39,836 bases of DNA from Candidatus Omnitrophota bacterium (GCA_015232565.1 JADFZK010000029.1:1-39836), one strand, 5' to 3'. Shown: positions 27,446-37,240, counted from the stretch's first letter. Notes: generated by a model not told the origin, from the sequence alone. Made by a program: numbers and translations.

Positions 27446-28208
27446 GATTTAAATGGCCCTTCCAGTCGGCCTCCAGGGCATTAATGGTCTGATACTTCAT
27501 ATATGCTTTTTTTAAAGCCCACTCAAAACGCGTGCCGCTATTCAACTCCCGGCACAGCCGCGCAAACCGGTACATCTCTCCCTCGTCGATCAGAAAACTG
27601 GTCAGGCTGGCGGCTTCAACATAAAAGATCCGAACCAGTTCACGGTCGGAATCACGCCCCAGCTCAAGCCTGGTAAGGTCTTCCAATGGTATAAACTTGC
27701 CCTGCTCAATGATCTGCCGTACTTCGGCATCGGCGCCCCAGCGGCCGGATTCCTCCTGGTACATCGCCGCGCCTTCCTCAAGCCACAACGGCACAGCCGC
27801 CTCACTGCCCACAAAATCACGAAAAATAATATGCCCGATCTCGTGCGGCAAAGTGGAATCAAAGAACCCTTGCGCCGCCGGAAAAGCCGAGATCGTTTTC
27901 GCCCGGGTCTGTACCGAGCCTGCCGCCCAACCCAGCCCGGAGGCGGCCTGGTAATCCGCGGCATCGTCGTAAATATAGATCTTTACCCGGCCGCTCCAGG
28001 TCCATCCCTTGTAACGCGTAAACCCCAGGCTCACTGCCGTACGCCGGTAATTATCTTCGGCCCGGGTGGAGGTGTTCTCCACAAAACGCAGCGGCGCTTT
28101 TTTGTAATAAACCACAAAATGCTCGCTCTTGACCTCGCGCCATTCCGCGGCGCCGGCCAATGACGAACATAAAAAGAAGCACAACCAAAGTGACCCGCGA
28201 TAGAACAT
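27432..28208 (-). CDS. Secreted peptidase-MA-type zinc metallopeptidase
   Basis: This protein of about 258 residues has a signal peptide (hydrophobic residues about 5-20, then AGAAEW). The sequence EWREVKSEHFVVYY followed by a strand/helix region leads to the zinc motif HEIGH at about residues 122-126, with a downstream WLEEGAAMY that supplies the gluzincin-type Glu ligand. It would act in the periplasm or at the cell surface. Start is ATG 28208; a GTG at 28214 is possible. It lies between murG (overlapping or 2 nt apart) and murC-ddl (14-nt overlap), so it is co-expressed with peptidoglycan and division genes. The substrate is unknown; a cell-wall or divisome protein target is inference from context only. 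Confidence 0.8.
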   Translation of the reverse strand: MFYRGSLWLCFFLCSSLAGAAEWREVKSEHFVVYYKKAPLRFVENTSTRAEDNYRRTAVSLGFTRYKGWTWSGRVKIYIYDDAADYQAASGLGWAAGSVQTRAKTISAFPAAQGFFDSTLPHEIGHIIFRDFVGSEAAVPLWLEEGAAMYQEESGRWGADAEVRQIIEQGKFIPLEDLTRLELGRDSDRELVRIFYVEAASLTSFLIDEGEMYRFARLCRELNSGTRFEWALKKAYMKYQTINALEADWKGHLNHEKK

Positions 28209-28210
28209 AG

Positions 28211-29293
28211 TCACAAACGTTCAACCTCATCAGCCAAACGAACTACAGCGTCGAATGCGATATCTTTGGATAAGGCCTGCAGGACCACTTCCCTGGACCG
28301 GGGCGCTTGAAGCACTGAAAAAATCTTATCCCCAAGCAGTGCGGGGTTCAAGTCTTTTTCCCGAATAATTACGGCGGCATTATGCCGCACTAATACCCGG
28401 GCATTGGCTTCCTGATGGCTATTGGCAAAAGGATAAGGTATCAAAATGGCCGGCAGTCCCAAAAGTCCCAGCTCCGTGACCGTACCCGCCCCGGAGCGGC
28501 AGATAACCAGATCGGCGGCCGCGTAAGCATCCGACATGCCTTCCGAATAATCCCGCAGATAAAAAGGAAAGGGCAAAGCCTCATAACGCGGGCGTAAGCC
28601 TTCCGCCCGGCCCTGGCCCGCCAAATGAATAACCTGCAATGGAGCATCCTTGCCTAACGCTTCCAAACAGGAGAGCACCGCCTGGTTAATTGCTTGACTA
28701 CCCTGGCTACCCCCGAAGATCAAAACAGTTTTGCGCCCCGCTTCCAGGCCGAACGCTTTTAATACCTGCGCCCGCGGCCGGCCGGCGCCTAACGGCCGCA
28801 TGGGATACCCGGTACATACCACTTTAGAACGGGCAAAAGAACTCTGGCTATCATTAAAACTGACCGCCACCTTCCGCACGAACCGGCCCAGGATCCGGTT
28901 AGCCAGCCCGGGGCAAACATTCTGTTCATGGATCATGGTTTTGCGGCCCAGCGCCCAGCCGATAAAGACCGCCGGAAAAGAACTGTACCCGCCGAAGCCC
29001 AGGACCACCGCCACATCCGAGCGCCAGACCTCCCCCAGGCAAACAAAGCAGGATTTAATCAGGCAGATCAACGCCAGAAACACCTGCCACGGCCCCCGGG
29101 AAACAAAACCTTGGGCCGTAATATTACGATAGGCGAAGTTGCGCGCGCTCAGCTTGTCCACCGCCGAACCGAACCGGCCGATGAATTTAACCGTCCAGCC
29201 GCGGCGCCGCAATTCTTCCGCCGTAACAATAGCCGGATAAATATGCCCGCCGGTGCCTCCGGTAGCAATGAGTATGTTTTTTTTATTATGCAC
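28211..29293 (-). CDS. murG: UDP-GlcNAc:lipid I GlcNAc transferase MurG
   Basis: This 360-residue GT28-family enzyme turns lipid I into lipid II at the cytoplasmic face of the membrane. Motifs are IATGGTGGHIYPA (first glycine-rich loop), GFGGYSSFPAV, HEQNVCPGLANRIL, VLIFGGSQGSQAIN and the UDP-GlcNAc site VICRSGAGTVTELGLLGLPAILIPYP. The start is a GTG at 29293 that overlaps the ftsW stop by 8 nt. Full length. Confidence 0.95.
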   Translation of the reverse strand: MHNKKNILIATGGTGGHIYPAIVTAEELRRRGWTVKFIGRFGSAVDKLSARNFAYRNITAQGFVSRGPWQVFLALICLIKSCFVCLGEVWRSDVAVVLGFGGYSSFPAVFIGWALGRKTMIHEQNVCPGLANRILGRFVRKVAVSFNDSQSSFARSKVVCTGYPMRPLGAGRPRAQVLKAFGLEAGRKTVLIFGGSQGSQAINQAVLSCLEALGKDAPLQVIHLAGQGRAEGLRPRYEALPFPFYLRDYSEGMSDAYAAADLVICRSGAGTVTELGLLGLPAILIPYPFANSHQEANARVLVRHNAAVIIREKDLNPALLGDKIFSVLQAPRSREVVLQALSKDIAFDAVVRLADEVERL

Positions 29294-30383
29294 TGCCCAG
29301 GTCCTGTGTGCGTGAAATGTTAAGGATCAGCCCCACTGCCATCATATTGAATATCAAGGCCGATCCGCCATAGCTAATGAATGGCAAAGGCAGGCCTTTG
29401 GTCGGAAGTGCTCCAATACTAACGCCAAAATTAACCACCACCTGGATCCCCAGCATCATCAAGAAACCAAAGATCAAATAATAGCCAAACGGATCGACGA
29501 TCTGCTTTAATATCCGGATAACCTGCCAAATGAACAAGGCAAAAAGACCAATAACCGCCAGGGCGCCCAGGAAACCCAATTCCTCGCCAATGATCGAGAA
29601 AATAAAATCCGTATGTGCCGCCGGCAGGTACAACAATTTCTGTTCGCTCTGCCCCAGGCCAACGCCCCAAAAGCCACCCGAGCCAAGCGCGATCTGCGAC
29701 TGGGATAACTGGAACCCCGCCCCCTGGGGGTCTTCCCAGGGATTCAGGAACGCCACTACCCGCCTGATGCGGTAGGGCTCCAGTAAAACCAGCAGGACCA
29801 CCAGCGGAATGGCCGGAAGGAAGATCGACACCAGATGCTTGATGCGCGCTCCGGCGATGAAAAGCATGGTCATGGTGATAAGAAAGACCAGCACGGTATT
29901 ACCCATGTCAGGTTGTTTCATAATAAGCACCGACAGCAGGCCCATCACCAGCAAGGCCGGGCAAAAACCTTTCCACAAATTGCGTAACAAACCCTGCTTG
30001 CGGGCGCAATAATCCGCCAGATAAATGATCAGCCCGACCTTGGCCATTTCCGAAGGCTGAAAATTGATCGGCCCCAGATTAAACCAACGCCGGGCTCCGG
30101 AGGATATCTTGCCGATGCCCGGCACCAGCACCAGCACCAGCAATACGATGACCACTACCATGATCGGCCGGGCCCATTTGCGTAAAAGACGATAATCCAT
30201 CAACATCACGCCCAGCATCAACGCCGTTCCGATGCCTAAGAACATTAAATGCCGGGTCAGAAAATGCGAGCTGTTATGCATCACTTCCAGGGCATAAATC
30301 CCGCTGGAACTATAGATCATGACCACGCCCAGGCACATCAATATGCTAAAGGTCATAAAAAGTTCCATCCTGGCATTGCGCAT
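29286..30383 (-). CDS. ftsW: SEDS-family lipid II polymerase FtsW
   Basis: This 365-residue inner-membrane protein has about ten transmembrane helices. SEDS signatures are GARRWFNLGPINFQPSEMAKVGLIIYLA, IIGEELGFLGALAVI and the C-terminal ALPTKGLPLPFISYGGSALIFNM. FtsW polymerises glycan strands together with its transpeptidase partner, here most likely FtsI of the same operon. ATG 30383 overlaps the murD stop in TGATG, with an AGGGA RBS; a TTG one codon earlier is possible. A RodA role cannot be excluded by motifs alone, but the location between murD and murG is that of ftsW. Confidence 0.93.
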   Translation of the reverse strand: MRNARMELFMTFSILMCLGVVMIYSSSGIYALEVMHNSSHFLTRHLMFLGIGTALMLGVMLMDYRLLRKWARPIMVVVIVLLVLVLVPGIGKISSGARRWFNLGPINFQPSEMAKVGLIIYLADYCARKQGLLRNLWKGFCPALLVMGLLSVLIMKQPDMGNTVLVFLITMTMLFIAGARIKHLVSIFLPAIPLVVLLVLLEPYRIRRVVAFLNPWEDPQGAGFQLSQSQIALGSGGFWGVGLGQSEQKLLYLPAAHTDFIFSIIGEELGFLGALAVIGLFALFIWQVIRILKQIVDPFGYYLIFGFLMMLGIQVVVNFGVSIGALPTKGLPLPFISYGGSALIFNMMAVGLILNISRTQDLGSA

Positions 30384-31630
30384 CAAAAATCCCTCACGAT
30401 ATCCTTGAACACTTGCCCCCGGTGTTCAAAGTTGTTGAACATATCAAAACTCGCCGTCATGGGCGACAACAAAACGCATTCACCCGGTAAGGCCGCCTTA
30501 CGCGCACAAGCCACCGCCGCATCCAGCCCGCCGTCTATAACCTCGACGGGCAACACATCAGCGAAAGTATCTTTAAATTGCTGTCGGATAGCCCCAAAAG
30601 CCACCATTACGCGCACCTTGCTCCGCACCAGTTCACGTAAACAGGAATAATCCATATGTTTATCCGAACCGCCCACGATCAATACCGCCTTCTGCCGTAA
30701 ACGCTCCAGGGCCCAACGCCCGGCCTCAACAGTGGTCGACTTGGAATCATTAATGAATTCAACTCCATCCAAAACCCGCACCCGCTCCAGCCGATGCTCC
30801 ACTCCGGTAAAATCAGCAAAAACTTTTTGGGTTACCGTATCCGGTATCCCCAGCGCCCGGGCTACTTCCAGCACCGCCAATTGATTGGGATTCTCAGACT
30901 CACCATCCTTGTTAAAAACGCGGACCTGAGCGCGAACCTGGTCTCTAAGGCTATAAACCAATGGGTCACGCGCATTAAGCACCGCCACATCCGCCGCAGT
31001 TTGATTCATGAAAATACGCTGTTTAGCCGCAAAATAATCGGACATATCCGGATGACGGTCCAGATGGTTCTGGCTGAAATTAAGGATAGCCGCGATCGAC
31101 GGCCGAAAAGAATCCACCAGCTCCAGCTGAAAAGAGCTGATCTCGACTACAAAGAAATCCACATCGGTCCTGCGGGCATACTCGGAGAAAGGCAGGCCAA
31201 CATTGCCGCACAGGCAGGCTTTTTTACCCGCGGCTTCAATAACCCGGGCGATTAAAGTTACGGTGGTGGTTTTGCCATTCGAACCCGTAACGGCAATAAC
31301 CGGCTTGCGGCAATGCCGCCAGGCAAATTCGATCTCGCCATAAACCGGGATACCGGCCTCGCGCGCCCACTGTAATGGCAAAGCGTCACGCCAAACCCCC
31401 GGACTGGCCACCACCAGGTCGCTGGCAATAACAAAAGCCCTCGTATGCCCGCCAGCCTCGATAACTGCGCCGGCCCGGTCTTTGAGCCCGGACAGGGCGG
31501 AAGCAATATCGGCCAGCGGTTTGCCATCCGTAACCTTTACCACGCCGCCCAGGTCGCTCACCAGGTTAGCGGCCGCAATACCGCTCCGGGCCGCGCCGAC
31601 TATACACACTCTTTTCCCTTTGATATCCAT
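30383..31630 (-). CDS. murD: UDP-MurNAc-L-Ala-D-Glu ligase MurD
   Basis: This 415-residue Mur ligase adds D-glutamate to UDP-MurNAc-L-Ala. It shows the N-terminal Rossmann start VCIVGAARSGIAAA, P-loop VIAVTGSNGKTTT (about residues 111-123), SSFQLELV, LNFSQNHLDRH and the C-terminal EFINDSKSTTVEA and LIVGGSDKHMDY motifs. The start MDIKGKRV at 31630 is 14 nt after mraY. An in-frame extension reaching 31834 overlaps mraY antigenically meaningless sequence and is rejected. The downstream gene ftsW overlaps in TGATG. Confidence 0.95.
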   Translation of the reverse strand: MDIKGKRVCIVGAARSGIAAANLVSDLGGVVKVTDGKPLADIASALSGLKDRAGAVIEAGGHTRAFVIASDLVVASPGVWRDALPLQWAREAGIPVYGEIEFAWRHCRKPVIAVTGSNGKTTTVTLIARVIEAAGKKACLCGNVGLPFSEYARRTDVDFFVVEISSFQLELVDSFRPSIAAILNFSQNHLDRHPDMSDYFAAKQRIFMNQTAADVAVLNARDPLVYSLRDQVRAQVRVFNKDGESENPNQLAVLEVARALGIPDTVTQKVFADFTGVEHRLERVRVLDGVEFINDSKSTTVEAGRWALERLRQKAVLIVGGSDKHMDYSCLRELVRSKVRVMVAFGAIRQQFKDTFADVLPVEVIDGGLDAAVACARKAALPGECVLLSPMTASFDMFNNFEHRGQVFKDIVRDF

Positions 31631-31644
31631 ACGTAACCTGCCGC

Positions 31645-32736
31645 TTACCGGATTTTCAACGTTGTTAATGTCACCAGAGCCAGGATTATGCCCACGATCC
31701 AGAACCGGATCACGATCTTGGATTCCTTCCAGTTCAATTTCTGCAAATGATGATGATACGGCGAACAAAGGAAGATCCGCTTGCCGGTCAACTTGAACGA
31801 AGTTACCTGCATGATCACCGATAAAGCCTCCCAAACAAACACGCCTCCCAGAATGCCCAGCAAAAGCTCCTTTTTAATGAATACCGCAATGATCCCCAGC
31901 GTGCCGCCCAGCGCCAGCGCGCCCACATCCCCCATAAACACCGTCGCCGGATGGGCATTAAACCACAGGAAGCCCAAACTGGCGCCCACGATCGCGGTAC
32001 AGAAAATCGTCAGCTCTCCGGATCCCGGGATATAAGGGATGAACAGGTAATCGCTGAAATTCACGTTACCCGTAACATAACAAAGAATAGCCAGCGTAAG
32101 CGCCACCAGTAAAGTACAGCCAATAGCCAGCCCATCCAGGCCATCGGTAAGGTTCACCGCGTTCGATGCTCCGATAAGGATCAACATTACCAGCCCCATG
32201 TAATAGGGGCCCAGATTGATCACCATTTTCTTCATGAACGGCACGTCCAGAGCCGTAGACACATCCAAATAGGCATATACGTAATAGCTGACAATGATCG
32301 CCAATACAGCCTGCCAGATCATTTTTATCCGCGCCGGCATCCCGTTCTTGTTCATGCCGGACAACTTCATGTAATCATCCGCAAAACCTACCATCGCCAT
32401 CCAGACCATGGTCAACATGGTCAACAGAATATACGGATTGGTCATATCCGCCCACAGAGCTACCGAAACCAAAATACTGCCAATGATCAATATCCCCCCC
32501 ATGGTCGGGGTACCCAGTTTGGGCCTGAGCTCCGCACCCAGGATCGCTTCCCGGCCCTGGCCCATCACCGGCTTCTCACCCAGATTCCACTCGCCCAGCT
32601 TGCGAATAAACCACGGCCCGATCACTACCATGATCAAAAAAGTGGTCACTGCCGCCAACCCGGCACGAAAAGTGATGTACTTGAAAATATTAAGCGGAAA
32701 GAACTCATACCTGAACTGTGATAAAAAATAAAACAT
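31645..32736 (-). CDS. mraY: Phospho-MurNAc-pentapeptide translocase MraY
   Basis: This 363-residue polytopic membrane enzyme (about ten helices) transfers phospho-MurNAc-pentapeptide to undecaprenyl phosphate, forming lipid I. Active-site aspartates are visible in MVGFADDYMKL (about residues 120-121) and in NLTDGLDGLAIG, and the histidine cluster SPYHHHLQKLNW is near the C-terminus. MGDVGALALGG is also typical. Full length, 28 nt from murF. Confidence 0.96.
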   Translation of the reverse strand: MFYFLSQFRYEFFPLNIFKYITFRAGLAAVTTFLIMVVIGPWFIRKLGEWNLGEKPVMGQGREAILGAELRPKLGTPTMGGILIIGSILVSVALWADMTNPYILLTMLTMVWMAMVGFADDYMKLSGMNKNGMPARIKMIWQAVLAIIVSYYVYAYLDVSTALDVPFMKKMVINLGPYYMGLVMLILIGASNAVNLTDGLDGLAIGCTLLVALTLAILCYVTGNVNFSDYLFIPYIPGSGELTIFCTAIVGASLGFLWFNAHPATVFMGDVGALALGGTLGIIAVFIKKELLLGILGGVFVWEALSVIMQVTSFKLTGKRIFLCSPYHHHLQKLNWKESKIVIRFWIVGIILALVTLTTLKIR

Positions 32737-32764
32737 GTTCGGCCTCTGGAAATATTGCTATTTA

Positions 32765-34129
32765 TTATTTAACCGCCAGCATTTGCTCCACCAGACGGTC
32801 CATATGCATGCCCCGCGAACCTTTTACCAGCACGCAATCGCCCTCGCGCAGGATCTCGCCGAGCGCAACAAAGATATCTTCCTGCTTGGCAAATTGCCTG
32901 GTTTGCACCGCCGGAGCGACCTCCCTGGCTCGCTCGGCAATCAGCCCGGCAAAACGGCCAATGGTAAAAATATGGTCCACCCCCGCCCGCGCCGCCGCTT
33001 CTCCTACCGCGGAATGCAAAGCTTCCGAACGGTCGCCCAGCTCCAGCATATCCGCCGCCACCAGGACCCGCTTGCCCTTCACGCTCATCAGGGATAAGGT
33101 GCGGATAGCATTATAATACGATACCGGATTAGCGTTATAGGTATCATCGATCACCCTTACCCCGCAGACCACATGGAAACACTGCCGTCCAGGAGCCGGT
33201 TTTACCCGCCCCAGGGCCACAGCGATATCCTTAAAAGGGACTTTCAAGACCTGGCCGCACACTGCCGCCGCCAAAGCGTTGGAAACATTACCCCACACCG
33301 GCGTCGCCAGCCGAAAAGACCGGCCTTTATCCAAAACCACCTCCAGGCCTGCGCGATAGGCCCGTACCGTCTGGGCCTTAAGATCCGCGGCCTGCTCGAT
33401 ACCGTATGAAAGCACCTTTTGCGCAAGCTTCATATCGAGGATCGCCCGTAAATGGACATCGTCCTTATTAACGACCACCGTGCCTTTCTTTGCGCAATAC
33501 TGGAGCAGAGAAACTTTTTCCCGAAAAACCCCCTCGGGGCTTTCCAGCCCAGCCAAATGCGATTCCCCGATATTGGTAAACACCACCATATCAGGGCGGA
33601 TCAGCGAACCAAGCCAGGCGATCTCGCCAAAATGATTGGTCCCCGCTTCAATGACCGCGGCCTGATGCTTTTTGTTCAATTGCAACAACGCCATCGGGAC
33701 GCCAATATGATTATTCTCGGTGCCTTTAGTGTACAGCACCCGATATTTACAACTCAATACCTCGGCTATAAATTCTTTGGTCGTGGTCTTGCCGGCACTG
33801 CCGGTCACCGCGATGACTGGACATTTGAAGCGTAAACGATGAAAGAGCGCCAGGTGTCCCAGGGCAATAACAGTGTCTTTAACCAGTATCACGGCTACCG
33901 ACAGCGGGCATTCCACATCTGCGCGGCTCACCAGTACCGCCACGGCCCCCGCCGCCGAGGCTGAAGCGGTAAAAAGATGGCCATCAAACCGGTCGCCTTT
34001 TATCGCCACAAAAAGTTTCCCCCGCTTGACCTTACGGGTATCGGTGGAAACCCCCTTCAGGCGCAAAGTCAGCGCCCCCCGCAACAACTTGCCGCCCACC
34101 GCCTTAACGACCTCCTTTACCGTGAACAT
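32765..34129 (-). CDS. murF: UDP-MurNAc-tripeptide:D-Ala-D-Ala ligase MurF
   Basis: This 454-residue ligase attaches the D-Ala-D-Ala made by Ddl to the UDP-MurNAc-tripeptide. Domain 1 has GVSTDTRKVKRGKLFVAIKGDRFDGH; the P-loop is VIAVTGSAGKTTTKEF (about 106-121). KGTENNHIGVP, GTNHFGEIAWL and IDDTYNANPVS follow, and the protein ends in VKGSRGMHMDRLVE. All are standard for MurF. It overlaps murE by 13 nt with an AAAGGG RBS inside murE. Confidence 0.95.
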   Translation of the reverse strand: MFTVKEVVKAVGGKLLRGALTLRLKGVSTDTRKVKRGKLFVAIKGDRFDGHLFTASASAAGAVAVLVSRADVECPLSVAVILVKDTVIALGHLALFHRLRFKCPVIAVTGSAGKTTTKEFIAEVLSCKYRVLYTKGTENNHIGVPMALLQLNKKHQAAVIEAGTNHFGEIAWLGSLIRPDMVVFTNIGESHLAGLESPEGVFREKVSLLQYCAKKGTVVVNKDDVHLRAILDMKLAQKVLSYGIEQAADLKAQTVRAYRAGLEVVLDKGRSFRLATPVWGNVSNALAAAVCGQVLKVPFKDIAVALGRVKPAPGRQCFHVVCGVRVIDDTYNANPVSYYNAIRTLSLMSVKGKRVLVAADMLELGDRSEALHSAVGEAAARAGVDHIFTIGRFAGLIAERAREVAPAVQTRQFAKQEDIFVALGEILREGDCVLVKGSRGMHMDRLVEQMLAVK

Positions 34130-35556
34130 GCCGCCCTTTCCGCAACCACCCTTTTCACAATATCCCGCTCCACAAAATCCACCGAACCTTCTTTAAGCAC
34201 CTGATAAGTTTCATGGCCTTTACCGGCCAGCAAAATAATATCTCCCCGGCTCGCCAGCTCTATGGCACGACCGATAGCCGCTTCCCGGTCCACCTGAACT
34301 TCATAATTGTTTTTAGTAAAACCCGGGATGACTTCTGCAATAATTCCGGCCGGATCCTCACCGCGCGGATTATCCGAAGTGATTATGGAAAGGTCCGCCA
34401 GTTCACAGGCCACTTTACCCATACGGGGACGCTTGGTACGGTCGCGGTCACCGCCACAGCCAAAGACCACGATCAACCGTTTATGTTTTACTTCCTGCAA
34501 AGCCTGCAAAACATTCTTCAAGCCGTCGTCAGTATGCGCGTAATCAATGAATACCTCAAAGTCCTGCCCGCAATCCACCCGCTCCAGGCGGCCCGGAACA
34601 TTCTTCAGCGCTTCAATGCCTTTTTTTATAACCTGAGGGTCAAACCCCTCGCCCAGCCCGGCCGCAAAAGCCGCCAGGATATTGTAAACATTATGTTTGC
34701 CGGTGAACACCGTGTTGATCTCAACTTTACCGCCGGGGAAATGAATATCGAACCGCGCCCCTTGCCGGCCGAATTCATGCACCTGAGCGTACACCTCGGC
34801 AGAATTGCCCGGTTCAATACCATAAGTAAAAACCCGGGCCCGCGTCAAAGCCGCCAGTTTCCGGCCATAGGAATCATCAACATTTATTACAGCGTAAGCG
34901 TCGGCCGCCAGACCGGTGAACAAAAGGCTTTTGGCGGCAAAATAAGCCTCCATGGTGCCATGATAATCAATATGATCACCGGTAAGGTTGGTAAAAAGCG
35001 CCCCCCGAAAAGCGATCAGATCCACCCGTCCCTGATGCAAAGCATGGGAAGAAACTTCCAGCACGGCATGCGTAATACCCCGCTGGCGCAGATCGGCCAG
35101 AAAGATCTGATTATCCAGCAGGCCCGGAGTAGTATTGGTGGACGGTACAACTTTACCAGCCACCCGGTAATTAACCGTCCCCACTACGCCGCTTGACTTC
35201 CCGGCCGCTGCCAAAATCGCCTCCAGGAAATATGTTATCGTGGTCTTGCCGTTAGTCCCCGTAACCCCGATAGCCCGCACCTGCTCGGACGGCCGGCCAT
35301 AAAAGGCCTCCACCGCTGTCCGAAAAGCCTGCCGGGGATCAGCTACTCCCACAAACTTTACCTGCGGATAACGAGCGCTAAACGCCTCTTGGCTCTTTTC
35401 CGACAACAAGATCACTACCGCACCCTGCTCCACCGCCTGGGGAATAAATTCCTCACCCCGCCGGTTCGGGCCATCCAGGGCCGCGAACAAACTGCCCGGG
35501 ACCACTCTGCGCGAATCATCCCAAACCGAGTTAACCGCAATATTCTTAAAAAGCAT
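34117..35556 (-). CDS. murE: UDP-MurNAc-dipeptide ligase MurE, meso-DAP type
   Basis: This 479-residue ligase adds the third residue of the stem peptide. P-loop AIGVTGTNGKTTITYF (about residues 95-110), LEVSSHALHQGRV, NLTGDHIDYHGTM and VFIDYAHTDDGL are visible. The motif DNPR at 395-398 is the signature of enzymes adding meso-diaminopimelate rather than lysine, consistent with a Gram-negative wall. The N-terminal domain begins directly with the DDSRRVVPGSLFAAL region. It overlaps ftsI by 11 nt and murF by 13 nt. Confidence 0.95.
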   Translation of the reverse strand: MLFKNIAVNSVWDDSRRVVPGSLFAALDGPNRRGEEFIPQAVEQGAVVILLSEKSQEAFSARYPQVKFVGVADPRQAFRTAVEAFYGRPSEQVRAIGVTGTNGKTTITYFLEAILAAAGKSSGVVGTVNYRVAGKVVPSTNTTPGLLDNQIFLADLRQRGITHAVLEVSSHALHQGRVDLIAFRGALFTNLTGDHIDYHGTMEAYFAAKSLLFTGLAADAYAVINVDDSYGRKLAALTRARVFTYGIEPGNSAEVYAQVHEFGRQGARFDIHFPGGKVEINTVFTGKHNVYNILAAFAAGLGEGFDPQVIKKGIEALKNVPGRLERVDCGQDFEVFIDYAHTDDGLKNVLQALQEVKHKRLIVVFGCGGDRDRTKRPRMGKVACELADLSIITSDNPRGEDPAGIIAEVIPGFTKNNYEVQVDREAAIGRAIELASRGDIILLAGKGHETYQVLKEGSVDFVERDIVKRVVAERAACSR

Positions 35557-37240
35557 CGCGCTGACCTTTCCGACTTGCCAGATATTTCAAGGTATTCTCC
35601 ACCACTTCCTTAAAGACCGGCCCGGCCACCACCCCGCCATAATACGCCGGATGCGGCTCGTCCACATTTACCACCACCGCCAGCCGGGAACCCTCTACCG
35701 GAGCAAAGCCGATAAATGAGGCCACGAACTGACTGTGTGAATAAGTGCCATTCACCACTTTCTGCGCGGTACCGGTCTTGCCTCCGGCCGTCACGTCCTT
35801 GATCTTGGCCATCTGCGCCGTGCCTTCATCAATAACTCCCTGCAAAATACTGCGCACCCGCCGGGCAGTCTCCACACTCATGACCCGCGACACCACTTGT
35901 GGTTTGTTCTCGGCGATCACCATACCGTTAGCGGCTTTTACCTGTTTGACAAAATAAGGCTTCATGATAACCCCGTCATTGGCAATGGCGGCTATAGCCA
36001 CTGCCAACTGTATAGGCGTCACCGTCACTTCCTGGCCGATCGGTATTGCGGCCATCGAGGTCTTGGACCAGCGGCTGGTGGCTTTTAGCAAGCCGCCGAC
36101 CTCGCCGGTCATGCCAATATTGGTCTTCAGCCCAAACCGGAACCGATGAGCATATTCATATACTTTATCGGGGCCCAGGCGCTGGGCCACCTTAACGGTG
36201 CCAATATTGCTGGATTCCTCAATAACCTGCCGGAAAGTCAGCCGGCCTTTCGGATGCGCATCTTTAAGAATATGATTACCCACCCGATATTTGCCATTCT
36301 CGCAAAAAAACACTTCCTGTTCGTTGGTCACACCCTCTTCCAGCGCGGCAGTAGCGGTAACTATCTTAAAGACCGAACCCGGTTCATACACAAAGGCCAC
36401 CGCGCGATTAGTGCGGTTCTCCGCCGGGCTTCTGTCCGGAGCGTCGGGCCGAAATGTAGGGCGGTTGGCAAAAGCCAGCACCTCGCCGGTCTTCGGGTCC
36501 AGCACAATAACGCTGGCCGATGCGGCATTATACTTGACGAAAGCTTTCTCCAAAGCTTTCTCGGCGATGAACTGAATGGTCTCGTCTATGGTAAGTATTA
36601 CATCACTCCCGTCTTTGGGAGCGATAAAGTCTTTTTCGATCATCAGGTCGCGCTGACGGGCATCGCGCAGAAACTGCGCCACCCCTTTGGTACCGCGCAA
36701 ATACTTGTCGTACTCCAGCTCTACGCCCTGCAGACCGACATTGTCGATGTTCGCGAACCCTATCACATGCGCCGCCATTTCGCCATTGGGATACGACCGC
36801 TTGCTTTCCCTGATAAAAGCCAAACCGCTGATCCGGTCCGCTTTTAATTTTTCATACGCCTCCTGGGGGATCTTGCGGGCCAGCCACACAAAGCTCTTGG
36901 ACTTTTCCATCTTCCTGAGCAAGGCCTCCGAACTGACTCCCAGGACCCTGGACACTTTTTGCGCGGCCAGGGATTTTTGTTCGTTCGTCATGGCCTTGGG
37001 ATTAGCAAAAAGTGAATACGCCGCCAGATTACGCGCCAGCTCGCGCATTTCCCGGTCGCAGATCTTGCCGCGGATCGGCTCAAGGTCCACCACATGGTTG
37101 TGCTGTTTGTCGGCCTTATCTGCCAAATAACTGGAACGGAACAACTGAATAAGAGACAGTTTGATGGTGAACATGCCCAAAAGCAGGAAGATGCTAAAAA
37201 AGATAAAACCAAGGCGTAGGGAATAGCGCTGGGAATTCAA
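35546..37240 (-). CDS. ftsI: Septal class B penicillin-binding protein FtsI (PBP3-like)
   Basis: This 564-residue transpeptidase has a single N-terminal membrane helix (about residues 11-30), a PBP dimerisation domain and a transpeptidase domain with SVFK (Ser289, Lys292), SSN (343-345) and KTGT (488-491). It cross-links septal peptidoglycan with FtsW. There is no C-terminal PASTA domain. No ATG lies in frame before the membrane helix, so a TTG at 37240 is the likely start. ftsL lies 84 nt upstream and murE overlaps at the other end. Spo-type variants of this family share these motifs, but position in the dcw operon supports FtsI. Confidence 0.93.
   Translation of the reverse strand: MNSQRYSLRLGFIFFSIFLLLGMFTIKLSLIQLFRSSYLADKADKQHNHVVDLEPIRGKICDREMRELARNLAAYSLFANPKAMTNEQKSLAAQKVSRVLGVSSEALLRKMEKSKSFVWLARKIPQEAYEKLKADRISGLAFIRESKRSYPNGEMAAHVIGFANIDNVGLQGVELEYDKYLRGTKGVAQFLRDARQRDLMIEKDFIAPKDGSDVILTIDETIQFIAEKALEKAFVKYNAASASVIVLDPKTGEVLAFANRPTFRPDAPDRSPAENRTNRAVAFVYEPGSVFKIVTATAALEEGVTNEQEVFFCENGKYRVGNHILKDAHPKGRLTFRQVIEESSNIGTVKVAQRLGPDKVYEYAHRFRFGLKTNIGMTGEVGGLLKATSRWSKTSMAAIPIGQEVTVTPIQLAVAIAAIANDGVIMKPYFVKQVKAANGMVIAENKPQVVSRVMSVETARRVRSILQGVIDEGTAQMAKIKDVTAGGKTGTAQKVVNGTYSHSQFVASFIGFAPVEGSRLAVVVNVDEPHPAYYGGVVAGPVFKEVVENTLKYLASRKGQRDAF

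Noticed and set aside
31631-31834. N-terminal extension of MurD by 68 codons
   Set aside because: It runs inside mraY and has no MurD-like sequence; the family start matches MDIKGKRV at 31630.
34213-35196. Plus-strand open frame of 327 codons
   Set aside because: It is antisense to murE and shows no domain.
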